A stretch of 64,000 nt of DNA from Marinobacter sp. Arc7-DN-1 (GTDB lineage Bacteria; Pseudomonadota; Gammaproteobacteria; Pseudomonadales; Oleiphilaceae), in the NCBI RefSeq assembly GCF_003441595.1, contig NZ_CP031848.1, positions 1,612,001 through 1,676,000 of the forward strand, written 5' to 3'. A program made the position numbers and the translations under genes. This document shows positions 25,420 through 34,425 of this stretch, piece after piece. Numbering within the stretch: position 1 is the first letter of the stretch; each line of letters begins with the position of its first letter. The notes under the pieces are model-generated. The model did not search any database. It worked only from the letters and a program-made list of their open reading frames with translations, and was not told where the DNA came from.

Positions 25420-27264
25420 ATGCCTGCAACTCTCGGATGGACCATAAAGGACTGGCAGAACGCCTATAGCGAAGGCGCTACGCCGGCCTCACTGCTGGGT
25501 GAGCTGCTGACCGGGCTGGATACCACGGATGTCGCCTGGATTTCCCTGCTGGATGGCAACGGCCTGGCCACGGCCCTGACGGAACTGGAACAGACCCTGG
25601 AAGCCGCCGGTGGCGACAAGAACGCACTGCCGCTTTATGGCGTTCCGTTCGCCGCGAAAGACAATATCGATGCCAGGGGCTTTGAGACGACGGCCGCGTG
25701 CCCCGCCTTTGCCTACAACCCGGAAGACGACGCCAGCACCATTGCCCGCCTGAAGGCCGCCGGCGCGGTGGTGATCGGCAAGACCAACCTGGACCAGTTC
25801 GCGACCGGATTGGTGGGCACCCGCTCTCCCTATGGCGCAGTGCCAAACAGCTTCAAACCGGAAGTAGTGAGCGGCGGTTCCAGCTCCGGCTCCGCCTCGG
25901 TGGTGGCTCGCGGCCTGGTGCCGTTTGCGCTGGGCACCGACACCGCAGGCTCCGGCCGGGTCCCTGCGGGGCTGAACAATCTGGTAGGTCTGAAGCCGAC
26001 CAAGGGCCTGTTCAGCATTCGCGGTGTAGTGCCGGCCTGTCGATCCCTGGATTGCGTATCCATTTTTACACTCACGGTGAACGATGCCGGGCTGGTGGCT
26101 GATGCCATGGCCGGTTTTGACGCCGGTGATGCTTTCTCCCGCAAGGCACCTTACGCCCTGCCCCTGGACGGACCCGCCCTTCGCCGGCCCGGGCCCATCA
26201 GGAAACTGGCCATTCCGGAGCATCCCGAATGGTTCGGTGACCAGCAGGCCGAAGCGGCCTGGAATACCGCCATCAGCCGGTGGCGCGGGCTGGATGTGGA
26301 GCTGGTTCCCATGGATTTCAGCCCCATGCTAGAACTGGCGGCGCTGCTCTATGAGGGCCCCTGGGTGGCCGAGCGCCACGCCGCCGTGGAAGCGTTCATG
26401 GCCAGCCACGCCGATGACATGAACCCGGTGGTCAAAGACATCATCAGTAACGCCGGCAAGTTCAGCGCCACGGATACTTTCAAGGCCCAATACCGGAAAG
26501 AAGAGCTGGAACGCCAGATTGATGAACTGCTGGCCGATGTGGACGCCCTGCTGGTGCCCACCGCCCCCACGGCGCCCACCATTGAGGCGGTGAACGCAGA
26601 CCCGGTCACCCTGAACAGCCAGTTGGGCACCTACACCAATTTCGTGAACCTGGCGGACATGAGTGCCCTGGCCATTCCCGCCGGCTTCCGCGACGACGGC
26701 CTGCCCTTCGGCGTCACGCTTATTTCAGGCGCCTGGAAAGACACCGAACTGCAACGCCTGGCCTGCCAGTGGCTGAATGCCCACCCCACAACTCTGGGCG
26801 CCACCGATAAAGACCGCCCCGAAGAAACGCCCGGCGCCGCCATTTCCACCCCCACCGTGCAGGTGGCCGTAGTCGGCGCTCACCTCAGCGGCATGCCCCT
26901 GAACACCCAACTGACCGAGCGCTTCTCGGTACTTCTGGAGCAAACCACCACCTCCGCCAACTACCGGCTGTACGCCCTGCCCAACACCACCCCGCCCAAG
27001 CCCGGACTGAAGCGGGTGCCCGCTGGCGGGGGTGACGGAAAAGGCGAGGAAATCATCGTGGAAGTCTGGGAAATGCCCGCCTCGGCCTTCGGCTCCTTTG
27101 TGGATCTGATCCCGGCACCGCTGGGCATCGGCAATGTGGAACTGGCCGATGGCCGCTGGGTGAACGGCTTTATCTGTGAAGGCTACGGCTTCGACGGCGC
27201 CCCGGATGTCACCGAATTCGGCGGCTGGCGCGCGTTTGTGACGGCTGAAAATGGGGTCAGATGA
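25420..27264 (+). CDS. atzF: allophanate hydrolase
   Basis: Hydrolyses allophanate to two ammonia and two CO2, the second step of the urea amidolyase route. The 614-residue protein has an N-terminal amidase-signature domain (lysine in FAAKDNID, serines in SGGSSSGSAS, GTDTAGSGRVPAG) and the extra C-terminal domain of true allophanate hydrolases (VAVVGAHLSGMPLN, FICEGYGFDGAPDVTEFGGW). A GAGGA site precedes the ATG. The last residues GVR and the stop come from a dispersed palindrome (27253-27313). Its usual partner gene downstream is broken, so the enzyme may lack substrate. Confidence 0.92.
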   Translation: MPATLGWTIKDWQNAYSEGATPASLLGELLTGLDTTDVAWISLLDGNGLATALTELEQTLEAAGGDKNALPLYGVPFAAKDNIDARGFETTAACPAFAYNPEDDASTIARLKAAGAVVIGKTNLDQFATGLVGTRSPYGAVPNSFKPEVVSGGSSSGSASVVARGLVPFALGTDTAGSGRVPAGLNNLVGLKPTKGLFSIRGVVPACRSLDCVSIFTLTVNDAGLVADAMAGFDAGDAFSRKAPYALPLDGPALRRPGPIRKLAIPEHPEWFGDQQAEAAWNTAISRWRGLDVELVPMDFSPMLELAALLYEGPWVAERHAAVEAFMASHADDMNPVVKDIISNAGKFSATDTFKAQYRKEELERQIDELLADVDALLVPTAPTAPTIEAVNADPVTLNSQLGTYTNFVNLADMSALAIPAGFRDDGLPFGVTLISGAWKDTELQRLACQWLNAHPTTLGATDKDRPEETPGAAISTPTVQVAVVGAHLSGMPLNTQLTERFSVLLEQTTTSANYRLYALPNTTPPKPGLKRVPAGGGDGKGEEIIVEVWEMPASAFGSFVDLIPAPLGIGNVELADGRWVNGFICEGYGFDGAPDVTEFGGWRAFVTAENGVR

Positions 27265-27313
27265 AAACGGGGTCAGATGAACATTTCATCTGACCCCGTT
27301 TTCATCTGACCCC
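27253..27313. repeat. nested palindrome GGGGTCAGATGA, copy R1
   Basis: Two direct GGGGTCAGATGA units are followed by two inverted TCATCTGACCCC units, forming a hairpin of ~28 bp per arm. It covers the final four codons of the allophanate hydrolase gene and may act as a transcript end. Confidence 0.85.
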
Positions 27314-27337
27314 ACGTTCACAAGGGGAGAAACCTCT

Positions 27338-29777
27338 ATGTTTACCAAAGTACTGATCGCCAACCGAGGCGAAATCGCGGTCCGCACCATTTGCACCTTC
27401 AAGGTCATGGGTGTTGGCAGTGTTGCCGTCTATTCCCATCAGGACCGCCACAGCCTGCACGTGACCCTGGCCGATGAATCGGTTGCCCTGACCGGCAACG
27501 GCGCCAGTGAAACCTATCTGGACAAGGCCCAGATTCTGTCGGCCGCCAAGCACACCGGCGCTGAAGCAATTATTCCGGGTTATGGTTTTCTCTCCGAGAA
27601 TGCCGACTTCGCGGAGGCCTGCGAGGCCGACGGCATTGCCTTTGTCGGCCCCACCCCGGACCAGATGCGTGAATTCGGCCTGAAGCACCGGGCCCGGGAA
27701 CTGGCGGAAACCGCCGGCGGTGGCGGCATCGGCCTGACCCGCTGCAACAGCGAGAGCGAACTGCGGGATGCCTTTGAAACCGTGCGCCGCCAGGGCCAGA
27801 GCTTCTTCAACGACAGCGGCGTGTTCCTGGAGCGCTTCATCGCCCGGGCCCGCCATGTGGAAGTCCAGATATTCGGGGATGGCGAAGGCAATGTGGTTGC
27901 CCTGGGCGAACGGGATTGTTCCCTGCAGCGCCGCAACCAGAAAGTGGTGGAGGAAACCCCGGCCCCGAACCTGCCGGCGGCCACCCGCCAGAAGATGCTG
28001 GATGCCGCCGTCGCCCTCGGCCAGTCGGTGAATTACCGCTCCGCTGGCACCGTGGAATACATCTACGACGCCGACCGGGATGAGTGCCACCCTGGACAAC
28101 AAGCCGGTGGAGTTCTGGAAACCCATCACCGTGAAAGCCGGCCAGGTCAACCTGCCCGCCTGCACCACCACCGCACCCACACACGACCCGGCCCCGGCGG
28201 CCCCGGCGGCCCCGGCGGACCCGGACCTGATCCCGGACTACCCGGACCACTGGGAAATCGGCGTGCTCTATGGCCCCCACGGCGCCCCGGATTTCTTCAC
28301 CGAAGCGTCCATCGAGAAGTTCTTCGAGCAGGACTGGGAGGTGCACTACAACTCCAACCGTCTGGGCATCCGCCTGAACGGTCCCAAGCCGGAGTTCACC
28401 CGCGCCGACGGCGGCGAAGCGGGCCTGCACCCCTCCAACATCCACGACTGCGAATACGCCATCGGCTCCATCAACTTTACCGGCGACATGCCCGTGATCC
28501 TGACCAAGGACGGCCCCAGCCTGGGCGGCTTTGTGTGCCCGGTGACCATCGCCAAGGCGGAGCTGTGGAAAGTCGGCCAGGTAAAACCCGGCGATACTAT
28601 CCGTTTTGTCTCAATAGAAAACGACACCGCCGTGAAACTCTCCGAACGCCAGGAACTGGCGCTCAAGAGTCTGATGGCGCCGCCGGCGGTGGATCTGGCC
28701 AAGCCAGACCTGGCACCGCTGAACGGCCTTTCCGCCACCATCCTTGCCCACCTGGAAGAAACCGACGGCCGCCCGGAAGTCACCTACCGCCAGGCCGGCG
28801 ACCAGTACATCCTGCTGGAATACGGCCCCAACGTGATGGACCTGGGCTTCCGCCTGCGCATCCACGCCCTGATGGAAGCCATCGCCGACGTGCAGCCGGC
28901 CGGCCTGCTGGAACTCTCCCCCGGTGTGCGCTCCCTGCAGCTGAAGTACGACGCTCGTATCCTGCCGCAGCATGCGCTGATGGAATACCTGCTGGACCTG
29001 GAAGCCACCCTGCCGCCCACAGACGAACTGAAAGTCCGCAGCCGGGTTATCCACCTGCCCATGGCCTTCGAAGACAGCGCGACTCTCGAAGCGGTGGACA
29101 AATACCGCCAGTCCGTGCGCGATACCGCACCCTGGCTGCCCAACAACGTCGACTTCATGCAACGCATCAATGGCCTGCCGAGCCGCGAGGCCGTCCGCGA
29201 CATTCTGTTTTCGGCCCGATACCTGGTGCTCGGCCTTGGCGACGTTTACCTGGGCACCCCCTGGCTGCTGAGGTTCTTTGACCAGGTGTGCTACTACCCG
29301 GTTACCGAAGCCGAGCTGGACGAAATGCGAGACCAGTTCCGCGCCGGCCAGCTGACGGTGAAAATCGAGGAAGAAACCTTCGACCTGAAATCCCACCAGG
29401 CCTTCCTCGACGCCAACGCCGGTTCCATCGCCGACTTCCGGAAGATGCAGCAGGCGGCCTACGCTAAAGAAATCGCCCGCTGGAAGGACAACGAAACCGA
29501 CGAACTGGATAGACTGGCCAAAGCGCCGCCGAAAGCGGATCTCTCCGGCCTGGAGAAATTCGGCGAGCTGGTGAGTGCGGAGATTGCCGGTAATATCTGG
29601 AAGTGTCTGGTCAAACCCGGGGATACGGTGGCTGAAGGTGATCCGCTGATGATTGTCGAGGCGATGAAAATGGAGTTCGAGGTGAATGCGACCCTTGCCG
29701 GGGAGATCAGTGCCATGCACGTGCAGCCCGGCAAGGCCGTGACTCCCGGGGAGCCTTTGTTGAGCATCAAGATCTAG
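27338..29777 (+). pseudogene. urea carboxylase with large internal deletions
   Basis: Urea carboxylase (about 1200 residues) carboxylates urea with ATP and biotin. Here the first ~248 codons encode an intact biotin-carboxylase start (LIANRGEIAVRTI to GTVEYIYDADRDE). The sequence then jumps near 28080, with a frame change, to MSATLDNKPVEFWKPI, a point well inside the AHS2 domain. Roughly 300 residues, including ATP-grasp active-site parts, are missing. A second, in-frame gap follows KAGQVN. The rest is intact: AHS1 (YRQAGDQYILLEYGP) and the biotin domain with EAMKME. The junction shows shared ATGAG, suggesting a short-homology deletion. A catalytically complete enzyme cannot be made. Confidence 0.88.
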
Positions 29778-29830
29778 GCTTAATAGGGGCCTCGGAGTTT
29801 TGCCTCTCTGGCCTCTTGTTCTGGAGTACA

Positions 29831-29939
29831 GCCGGTGGTGGGGTGCGGGTTTCAAAAGTGTGAGCAGCAGGGATGCTGCGATCAAGCCCCCATGGATGGG
29901 TTCACGGCGTCTTTTGAAACCCGCACCCCACCATCCGGC
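29831..29939. repeat. variable-arm long hairpin H3
   Basis: Arms 29831-29858 and 29911-29939 are inverted copies differing by one inserted base. The 52-bp core holds GCAGCAGGGATGCTGC and CCCCCATGGATGGG mini-hairpins. It lies between the broken urea carboxylase gene and the gntR gene. Confidence 0.85.
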
Positions 29940-29989
29940 CCAGCGACGAACACCAAAAACAGAAGCCTCCCGCAAATAAGGGAAAGAAA

Positions 29990-30703
29990 ATGGCAACTAA
30001 CACCAAAAGAAAAGAGTCCATGGCAGACAGGGTTTACCAAGCCCTGAAGGACGACATCTTTGAGTTCCGCCTGATCCCCGGTGACAAATTCAGCGAGGGC
30101 GATGTGGGAACGCGCCTGGATGCCAGCCGGACCCCGGTTCGGGAGGCGCTTTACCGGTTGCAGCAGGAAGGCTACGTGGAAGTGTTGTTTCGCAGTGGCT
30201 GGCAGGTGAAGCCGTTTGATTTCCGGCAGGTGGAGGAACTGTATGACCTGCGGATTACCCTGGAACGGGCGGCCATGCACAAGATCTGCGGCCTGGATGA
30301 GGAGCCGCCGGCGCTGCGGACATTAACCGCGATCTGGAACCCGGACCACCCCTCCGAACGGGCGGTAGGCAGTACCGTTCGGGCTTTGGATGAGAGTTTT
30401 CATTGTGATCTGGTGGCCGCTGCCGGCAACCGGGAGATGACGCGGATTCACCGGGAGATTACCGACCGGCTGCGGATTATCCGGCGGCTGGACTTTACCC
30501 GGGATGATCGGGTGGATGCCACTTATATCGAGCACGCCTCGATTCTGGAGGCCTTGCGGAATGGCATGGCCAGTGAGGCCGCGGACCGGCTAACCCGGCA
30601 TATCCGCATCAGCCAGAAGGCGGTTCGGGAAATCACCATGGAGCGAATCCGGGAGGCGGCCGAGGCGCACCGGCAGAAACCCGTTGAACTTGGGGTCAGA
30701 TGA
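29990..30703 (+). CDS. GntR-family transcriptional regulator, FCD type
   Basis: The 237-residue protein has an N-terminal winged helix (FSEGDVGTRLDASRTPVREALYRLQQEGYVEV in shorter blocks) and a C-terminal all-alpha FCD ligand domain with the metal/ligand histidines (ESFHCDLVAAAGNREM, then EHASILEALR). Its position beside the urea-degradation genes and the GTATAC palindromes at 25.2-25.4 kb suggest it controls urea or allophanate use. The C-terminal GVR and stop are supplied by the palindrome at 30692-30751, as in the allophanate hydrolase gene. The effector is unknown. Confidence 0.85.
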   Translation: MATNTKRKESMADRVYQALKDDIFEFRLIPGDKFSEGDVGTRLDASRTPVREALYRLQQEGYVEVLFRSGWQVKPFDFRQVEELYDLRITLERAAMHKICGLDEEPPALRTLTAIWNPDHPSERAVGSTVRALDESFHCDLVAAAGNREMTRIHREITDRLRIIRRLDFTRDDRVDATYIEHASILEALRNGMASEAADRLTRHIRISQKAVREITMERIREAAEAHRQKPVELGVR

Positions 30704-30751
30704 AAATGGGGTCAGATGAAAGTTCATCTGACCCCATTTTCATCTGACCCC
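30692..30751. repeat. nested palindrome GGGGTCAGATGA, copy R2
   Basis: Same two-direct, two-inverted layout as R1. It overlaps the last four codons of the gntR gene and ends just before the GacA-like box of the small RNA gene. Confidence 0.85.
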
Positions 30752-30768
30752 ATATTTGCTTACAAAAC

Positions 30769-30786
30769 TGTAAGACATGTCGCACA
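30769..30786 (+). promoter_or_regulatory. GacA/UvrY-type upstream activating box
   Basis: TGTAAG-ACATGT-CGCACA fits the published GacA box pattern TGTAAG-NNATNN-CTTACA, including the central AT, with two mismatches in the right half. A further CTTACA lies at 30759-30764. It stands ~70 bp before the proposed RNA start, with a -10-like TAGAAT at 30830-30835. Confidence 0.65.
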
Positions 30787-30841
30787 ATCTTCGGAGCGAT
30801 TCTCCGATAGGTACAAATTCCAGTCCCGGTAGAATGGTCAG

Positions 30842-31046
30842 TGTCAGGGAGGACAAGCCAGCAAGGAATGTTGGCTCAAGGATGACAACTCCACGGATGA
30901 GGGGTTGCCCGAGGGATCAGGGCTTGCAGGGATGACCACAAGGAAGACGCGCTCAGTCAGGATGATGCGCACGCCTGAAGGAACAGGCAGGGGTCAGCCA
31001 CGGAATCGGGGGTCACAGGGAACGTGGTCCCGTCCGTGCACTTTTC
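30842..31046 (+). ncRNA. CsrB/RsmY-type small RNA that sequesters CsrA/RsmA
   Basis: About 205 nt with twelve GGA motifs, many as AGGA, GGGA or GGATG, and no good reading frame. Several sit in predicted hairpin loops: GCCTG-AAGGAA-CAGGC (30973-30988), AGCCA/UGGCU (30856-30876), CAACUCC/GGGGUUG with loop ACGGAUGA (30886-30907), GCCC/GGGC (30907-30923) and GCGC/GCGC around AGGAUG (30949-30970). This is the design of CsrB, RsmY and RsmZ RNAs, which titrate the translational repressor CsrA/RsmA. A closing stem at 30999-31038 followed by CUUUUCUG would terminate it. A GacA-like box lies upstream. The ends are estimates. Confidence 0.82.
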
Positions 31047-31148
31047 TGCCTACCGGACATTTCTGCTTCTCTTCTTACATTTCGTTTCTGCTGCTTCGCT
31101 CCCTGGCACAACACCAATAACGCAAGTTAGCCTCAGGAGCTCATACCC

Positions 31149-31418
31149 ATGAAACGCACACCGCTTTTCGCCACCCTCGTTCTGCTGTTCAGCCTTGTTA
31201 CCGGCTTTGCTTACGCGGAAGAAGCCACCATCAACATCAACACCGCAGACGTGGCCGCACTCGCCAGCCTGAACGGCGTTGGCCAGGGCAAGGCCGAAGC
31301 CATCGTTGCCTACCGGGAAGCCAATGGCCCTTTCGCCGTAACCGCTGACCTCGCCAAGGTAAAAGGCATTGGCGAACGCACGGTTGAAAAGAACGCAGAG
31401 CGTTTGACCGTCAAATAA
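31149..31418 (+). CDS. ComEA-like helix-hairpin-helix protein, exported
   Basis: An 89-residue protein with a signal peptide (cleavage near GFAYAEE) and a single ComEA-type helix-hairpin-helix DNA-binding domain: INTADVAALASLNGVGQGKAEAIVAYR and VKGIGERTVEKN in shorter blocks. ComEA binds incoming double-stranded DNA in the periplasm in competent bacteria. Many proteobacteria carry short forms like this one, and uptake function here is inferred. It starts ~100 bp after the small RNA and is followed by a terminator. Confidence 0.88.
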   Translation: MKRTPLFATLVLLFSLVTGFAYAEEATININTADVAALASLNGVGQGKAEAIVAYREANGPFAVTADLAKVKGIGERTVEKNAERLTVK

Positions 31419-31419
31419 T

Positions 31420-31440
31420 CCCCTCGGGCAGGGGTTTTCT
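31420..31440 (+). terminator. terminator after the comEA-like gene
   Basis: CCCC-TCGGGCA-GGGG hairpin followed by TTTTCT, two bases after the stop codon. Confidence 0.7.
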
Positions 31441-31490
31441 GCCGCTGCCCGACCACTCTGCCCCGCCATTGCAATCCTGCCCCTAAAGTC

Positions 31491-31502
31491 GTCTGGCAAG
31501 AC
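31491..31502. promoter_or_regulatory. possible operator upstream of lutA
   Basis: GTCTGGCAAGAC is a near palindrome (10 of 12) about 57 bp before the lutA ATG, ahead of a -10-like TATTAT. A GntR regulator gene at 36162 could use it. Weak evidence. Confidence 0.3.
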
Positions 31503-31559
31503 CGCACGCGCCACCCTATTATTACTGGATAACAATTCCAAACGGTTGAGCGTCGGAAC

Positions 31560-32333
31560 ATGAGTGATCCCATCAAGGTTTACCCGTCAAAACCTGCCAA
31601 AGTCTATTTCTACGGCACCTGCCTGGTGGACATGTTCTACCCGGATGCAGGCGTTGCCGGTGTGGAGCTGCTGGAGCGGGAAGGCATTCAGGTGCTGTTT
31701 CCGCAAAACCAGACCTGCTGCGGCCAGCCCGCCTATACGTCCGGCTACCACGACGAAGCCCGTGCCGTCGCCAAGGCACAGCTGGACCTGTTTCCCGAGG
31801 ACTGGCCCATCGTGGTGCCCTCCGGTTCCTGCGGCGGCATGATGCACAAGCATTACCCGGCCCTGTTCAAGGACACCACCGATGAGGTCAAGGCCGCCGG
31901 TATTGCCGGGCGGGTCTGGGAGCTGACCGATTTTCTGCTGAACGTGTGCCACATCAAGCTGGAAGACCTGGGCGAGCCCACCACCGTGGCCATGCACACC
32001 TCCTGCTCGGCCCGCCGTGAAATGGGCGTGGCGGAAGTGGGGCCAAAACTGCTGGGCCAGCTGAAGAACGTGAATCTGGTGGAACAGGTGCGGCCGGAGG
32101 AGTGTTGCGGGTTCGGTGGCACCTTTGCAATCCGCCACCCGGAAATTTCCGGGGCCATGGTCAGCGAGAAGGTGGATGCGCTGGTAGAAACCGGCACCAA
32201 ACAGTTCGTGACCACCGATTGCGGTTGCCTGGTGAACATTGCCGGCTACGCCGAGAAGAACCACAAGCCGGTTGAAGGCCAGCACATTCTCAGTTTCCTG
32301 TGGGCGCGTACCCAGGGCAAAGGGGAGCAATAG
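31560..32333 (+). CDS. lutA: L-lactate utilisation protein LutA (YkgE-type)
   Basis: One of three proteins of the iron-sulfur L-lactate dehydrogenase complex that converts lactate to pyruvate. The 257-residue protein has the two CCG domains of the family: YGTCLVDMFYP with QTCCGQPAYTSGY, and HTSCSARREMG with PEECCGFGGTF. These cysteines bind an iron-sulfur cofactor, as in heterodisulfide reductase and GlpC subunits. It starts the lutABC operon, with 2 bp to lutB. Confidence 0.93.
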   Translation: MSDPIKVYPSKPAKVYFYGTCLVDMFYPDAGVAGVELLEREGIQVLFPQNQTCCGQPAYTSGYHDEARAVAKAQLDLFPEDWPIVVPSGSCGGMMHKHYPALFKDTTDEVKAAGIAGRVWELTDFLLNVCHIKLEDLGEPTTVAMHTSCSARREMGVAEVGPKLLGQLKNVNLVEQVRPEECCGFGGTFAIRHPEISGAMVSEKVDALVETGTKQFVTTDCGCLVNIAGYAEKNHKPVEGQHILSFLWARTQGKGEQ

Positions 32334-32335
32334 TC

Positions 32336-33775
32336 ATGAGCGAAACAGCCGAACACACTGACCATCACATCGATGCAAAACAGTTCCACCCCCGCGCTCA
32401 GGCGGCCATCCACAACCCCAAGATCCGCAAGAACTTCCGCAGCGCCATGGACGGGCTGATGGCCAAACGCAAAGCGGCGTTCGAAGGCTGGGATCTGGAA
32501 ACCCTTCGGGATCTCGGTGCCAATGTTCGCCTGCGGGCCCTGGCCAACCTGCCGGACCTGCTGGAACAGCTTGAGAAAAAGCTGACAGAAAACGGCATCA
32601 GGGTTCACTGGGCGGTGGACGGCGACGAGGCCTGCCGGATTGTGCGGGATATCTGCAAGGCCCGGGATGCCAGGACGGTGATCAAGGGTAAGTCCATGGT
32701 CTCCGAGGAAATGGAACTGAACCATTACCTGGAGGAACAGGGTATCGAAGCCCTGGAATCGGATCTGGGCGAATACATTGTGCAGCTGGCCGGAGAGACG
32801 CCCTCGCACATCATCATGCCAGCCATTCACAAGAACACCGGCGAGATCTCCGAGCTGATGCACGAAAAGACCGGCACGGATCTCTCCAACGATGTGGAAT
32901 ACCTCACCGCCAGCGCCCGCCAGCAGCTGCGGAAAAAGTTCATGAACGCGGATGTGGGGGTGTCTGGCGTCAACTTTGCGGTGGCGGAAACCGGCACCCT
33001 GTGCCTGGTGGAGAACGAAGGCAACGGCCGGATGACCACCACCGTCCCGCCCTGCCACATTGCGGTAACCGGCATTGAAAAAGTGGTACCGAGCATGGAA
33101 GACGTCTCGGCCCTGCTCGCCCTGCTGACACGCTCTGCCACGGGCCAGCACATCACCACCTACTTCAACATGATCTCCGGCCCGCGCAAGGCAGAAGAGC
33201 TGGACGGCCCCGAGGAAGTTCATCTGGTGCTGGTGGATAATGGCCGGTCGTCCATCTACCAGGATGACGAGCTGCTGGACACCCTGCGCTGCATCCGCTG
33301 CGGCGCCTGTATGAATCACTGCCCGGTGTATACCCGCATTGGCGGCCACGCCTACGGCACCACTTACCCGGGCCCTATCGGCAAGATTCTGATGCCACAC
33401 CTGATTGGCCTGGACGAGGGCCGTCACCTGCCCAGCGCCTCCAGCCTGTGTGGTGCCTGTGGCGAAGTCTGCCCGGTCAAAATCCCCATTCCGGACCTGC
33501 TGGTGCGCCTGCGCCAGGAATCCGTGGATGGCGACAAGCTGCACCCGGCCAAGGTGCGTGGCCATGGCGCAAAACGCAGCGCCATAGAAGCAATGATCTG
33601 GAAAGGCTGGGCCTGGATGCACGCCAGCCCGGGCGTTTACCGGCTTGGCACCGCCGCCGCCAGCAAGCTGCGGGCGTTGCAGCCTGCCAGTGCCGGCGCC
33701 TGGACCAACTGCCGGACGGCGCCAAAGCTGGCCGCCAAAACCCTGCACCAGCGGATGAAGGAGCGTGACCAATGA
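32336..33775 (+). CDS. lutB: lactate utilisation iron-sulfur protein LutB (YkgF-type)
   Basis: The 479-residue electron-transfer subunit. The ATG at 32336 follows GGGGAG; a longer frame upstream has no ribosome site. An N-terminal DUF162/LUD domain (AAIHNPKIRKNF to IAVTGIEKVVPS region) is followed by two 4Fe-4S binding motifs, CIRCGACMNHCPVY and CGACGEVCPV, and a C-terminal arginine/lysine-rich end. The stop overlaps the lutC start (ATGA). Confidence 0.94.
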   Translation: MSETAEHTDHHIDAKQFHPRAQAAIHNPKIRKNFRSAMDGLMAKRKAAFEGWDLETLRDLGANVRLRALANLPDLLEQLEKKLTENGIRVHWAVDGDEACRIVRDICKARDARTVIKGKSMVSEEMELNHYLEEQGIEALESDLGEYIVQLAGETPSHIIMPAIHKNTGEISELMHEKTGTDLSNDVEYLTASARQQLRKKFMNADVGVSGVNFAVAETGTLCLVENEGNGRMTTTVPPCHIAVTGIEKVVPSMEDVSALLALLTRSATGQHITTYFNMISGPRKAEELDGPEEVHLVLVDNGRSSIYQDDELLDTLRCIRCGACMNHCPVYTRIGGHAYGTTYPGPIGKILMPHLIGLDEGRHLPSASSLCGACGEVCPVKIPIPDLLVRLRQESVDGDKLHPAKVRGHGAKRSAIEAMIWKGWAWMHASPGVYRLGTAAASKLRALQPASAGAWTNCRTAPKLAAKTLHQRMKERDQ

Positions 33776-34425
33776 GTTCCCGGGAAACGATCCTGCAACG
33801 CCTGCGCAACCGGACCGGCGGCGAGCTGACGGTACCGGAATGTGATTTTTCGGTACTCGAGAGGCCGGACTGGTCCACCACGGAGCGTGTCGAGCGGTTC
33901 GAGAAGATGATCGAATCGGTGCATGGCGAGGTTCACCATTGCACCGAAGACAGCTGGATGGATCGCCTTGCTGAAATCCTGGCCTCCCGGGGCGCCCGCA
34001 ACCTGCTGGTTGCTAAAGCCCATGAGATTGGCCAGTCCTTGCGCAGCGCCGGCCGTAACGATCTGCCGGAACTGCTGATCTATGACGAGCCCATCGAAAG
34101 CTGGCAGGCGCATCTGTTCAATGAAGTGGATGCGAGCATTACTTCCACCCGCGGCGGCATTGCCGAGACCGGCTCGCTGATCCTGTGGCCAACGGTGGAC
34201 GAGCCACGGCTGATGAGCCTGGTCGCGCCGGTACACATTGCCATCCTCAAAGCCCCGGAACTCTACACAACCTTCCACGAAGCGATGAAGGCCCAGAACT
34301 GGTCCTCTGGCATGCCGACCAATGCCCTGTTAATCTCTGGCCCCTCGAAAACCGCCGACATTGAGCAAACCCTTGCTTACGGTGTTCACGGTCCCAAAGA
34401 GCTGATTGTGTTGATTATTGAATGA
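33772..34425 (+). CDS. lutC: lactate utilisation protein LutC (YkgG-type)
   Basis: The third lut subunit, a LUD (DUF162) domain protein of 217 residues. Landmarks are DASITSTRGGIAETGSLIL, typical of LutC, and HGPKELIVLII at the end. It overlaps lutB by four bases and overlaps the downstream EamA gene by four bases, so all four are probably one transcript. Confidence 0.93.
   Translation: MSSRETILQRLRNRTGGELTVPECDFSVLERPDWSTTERVERFEKMIESVHGEVHHCTEDSWMDRLAEILASRGARNLLVAKAHEIGQSLRSAGRNDLPELLIYDEPIESWQAHLFNEVDASITSTRGGIAETGSLILWPTVDEPRLMSLVAPVHIAILKAPELYTTFHEAMKAQNWSSGMPTNALLISGPSKTADIEQTLAYGVHGPKELIVLIIE

Noticed and set aside
32246..33772. Minus-strand open frame of 508 codons opposite lutB
   Set aside because: Antisense shadow of lutB; composition is typical of high-GC reverse frames (H, G, Q, V rich).
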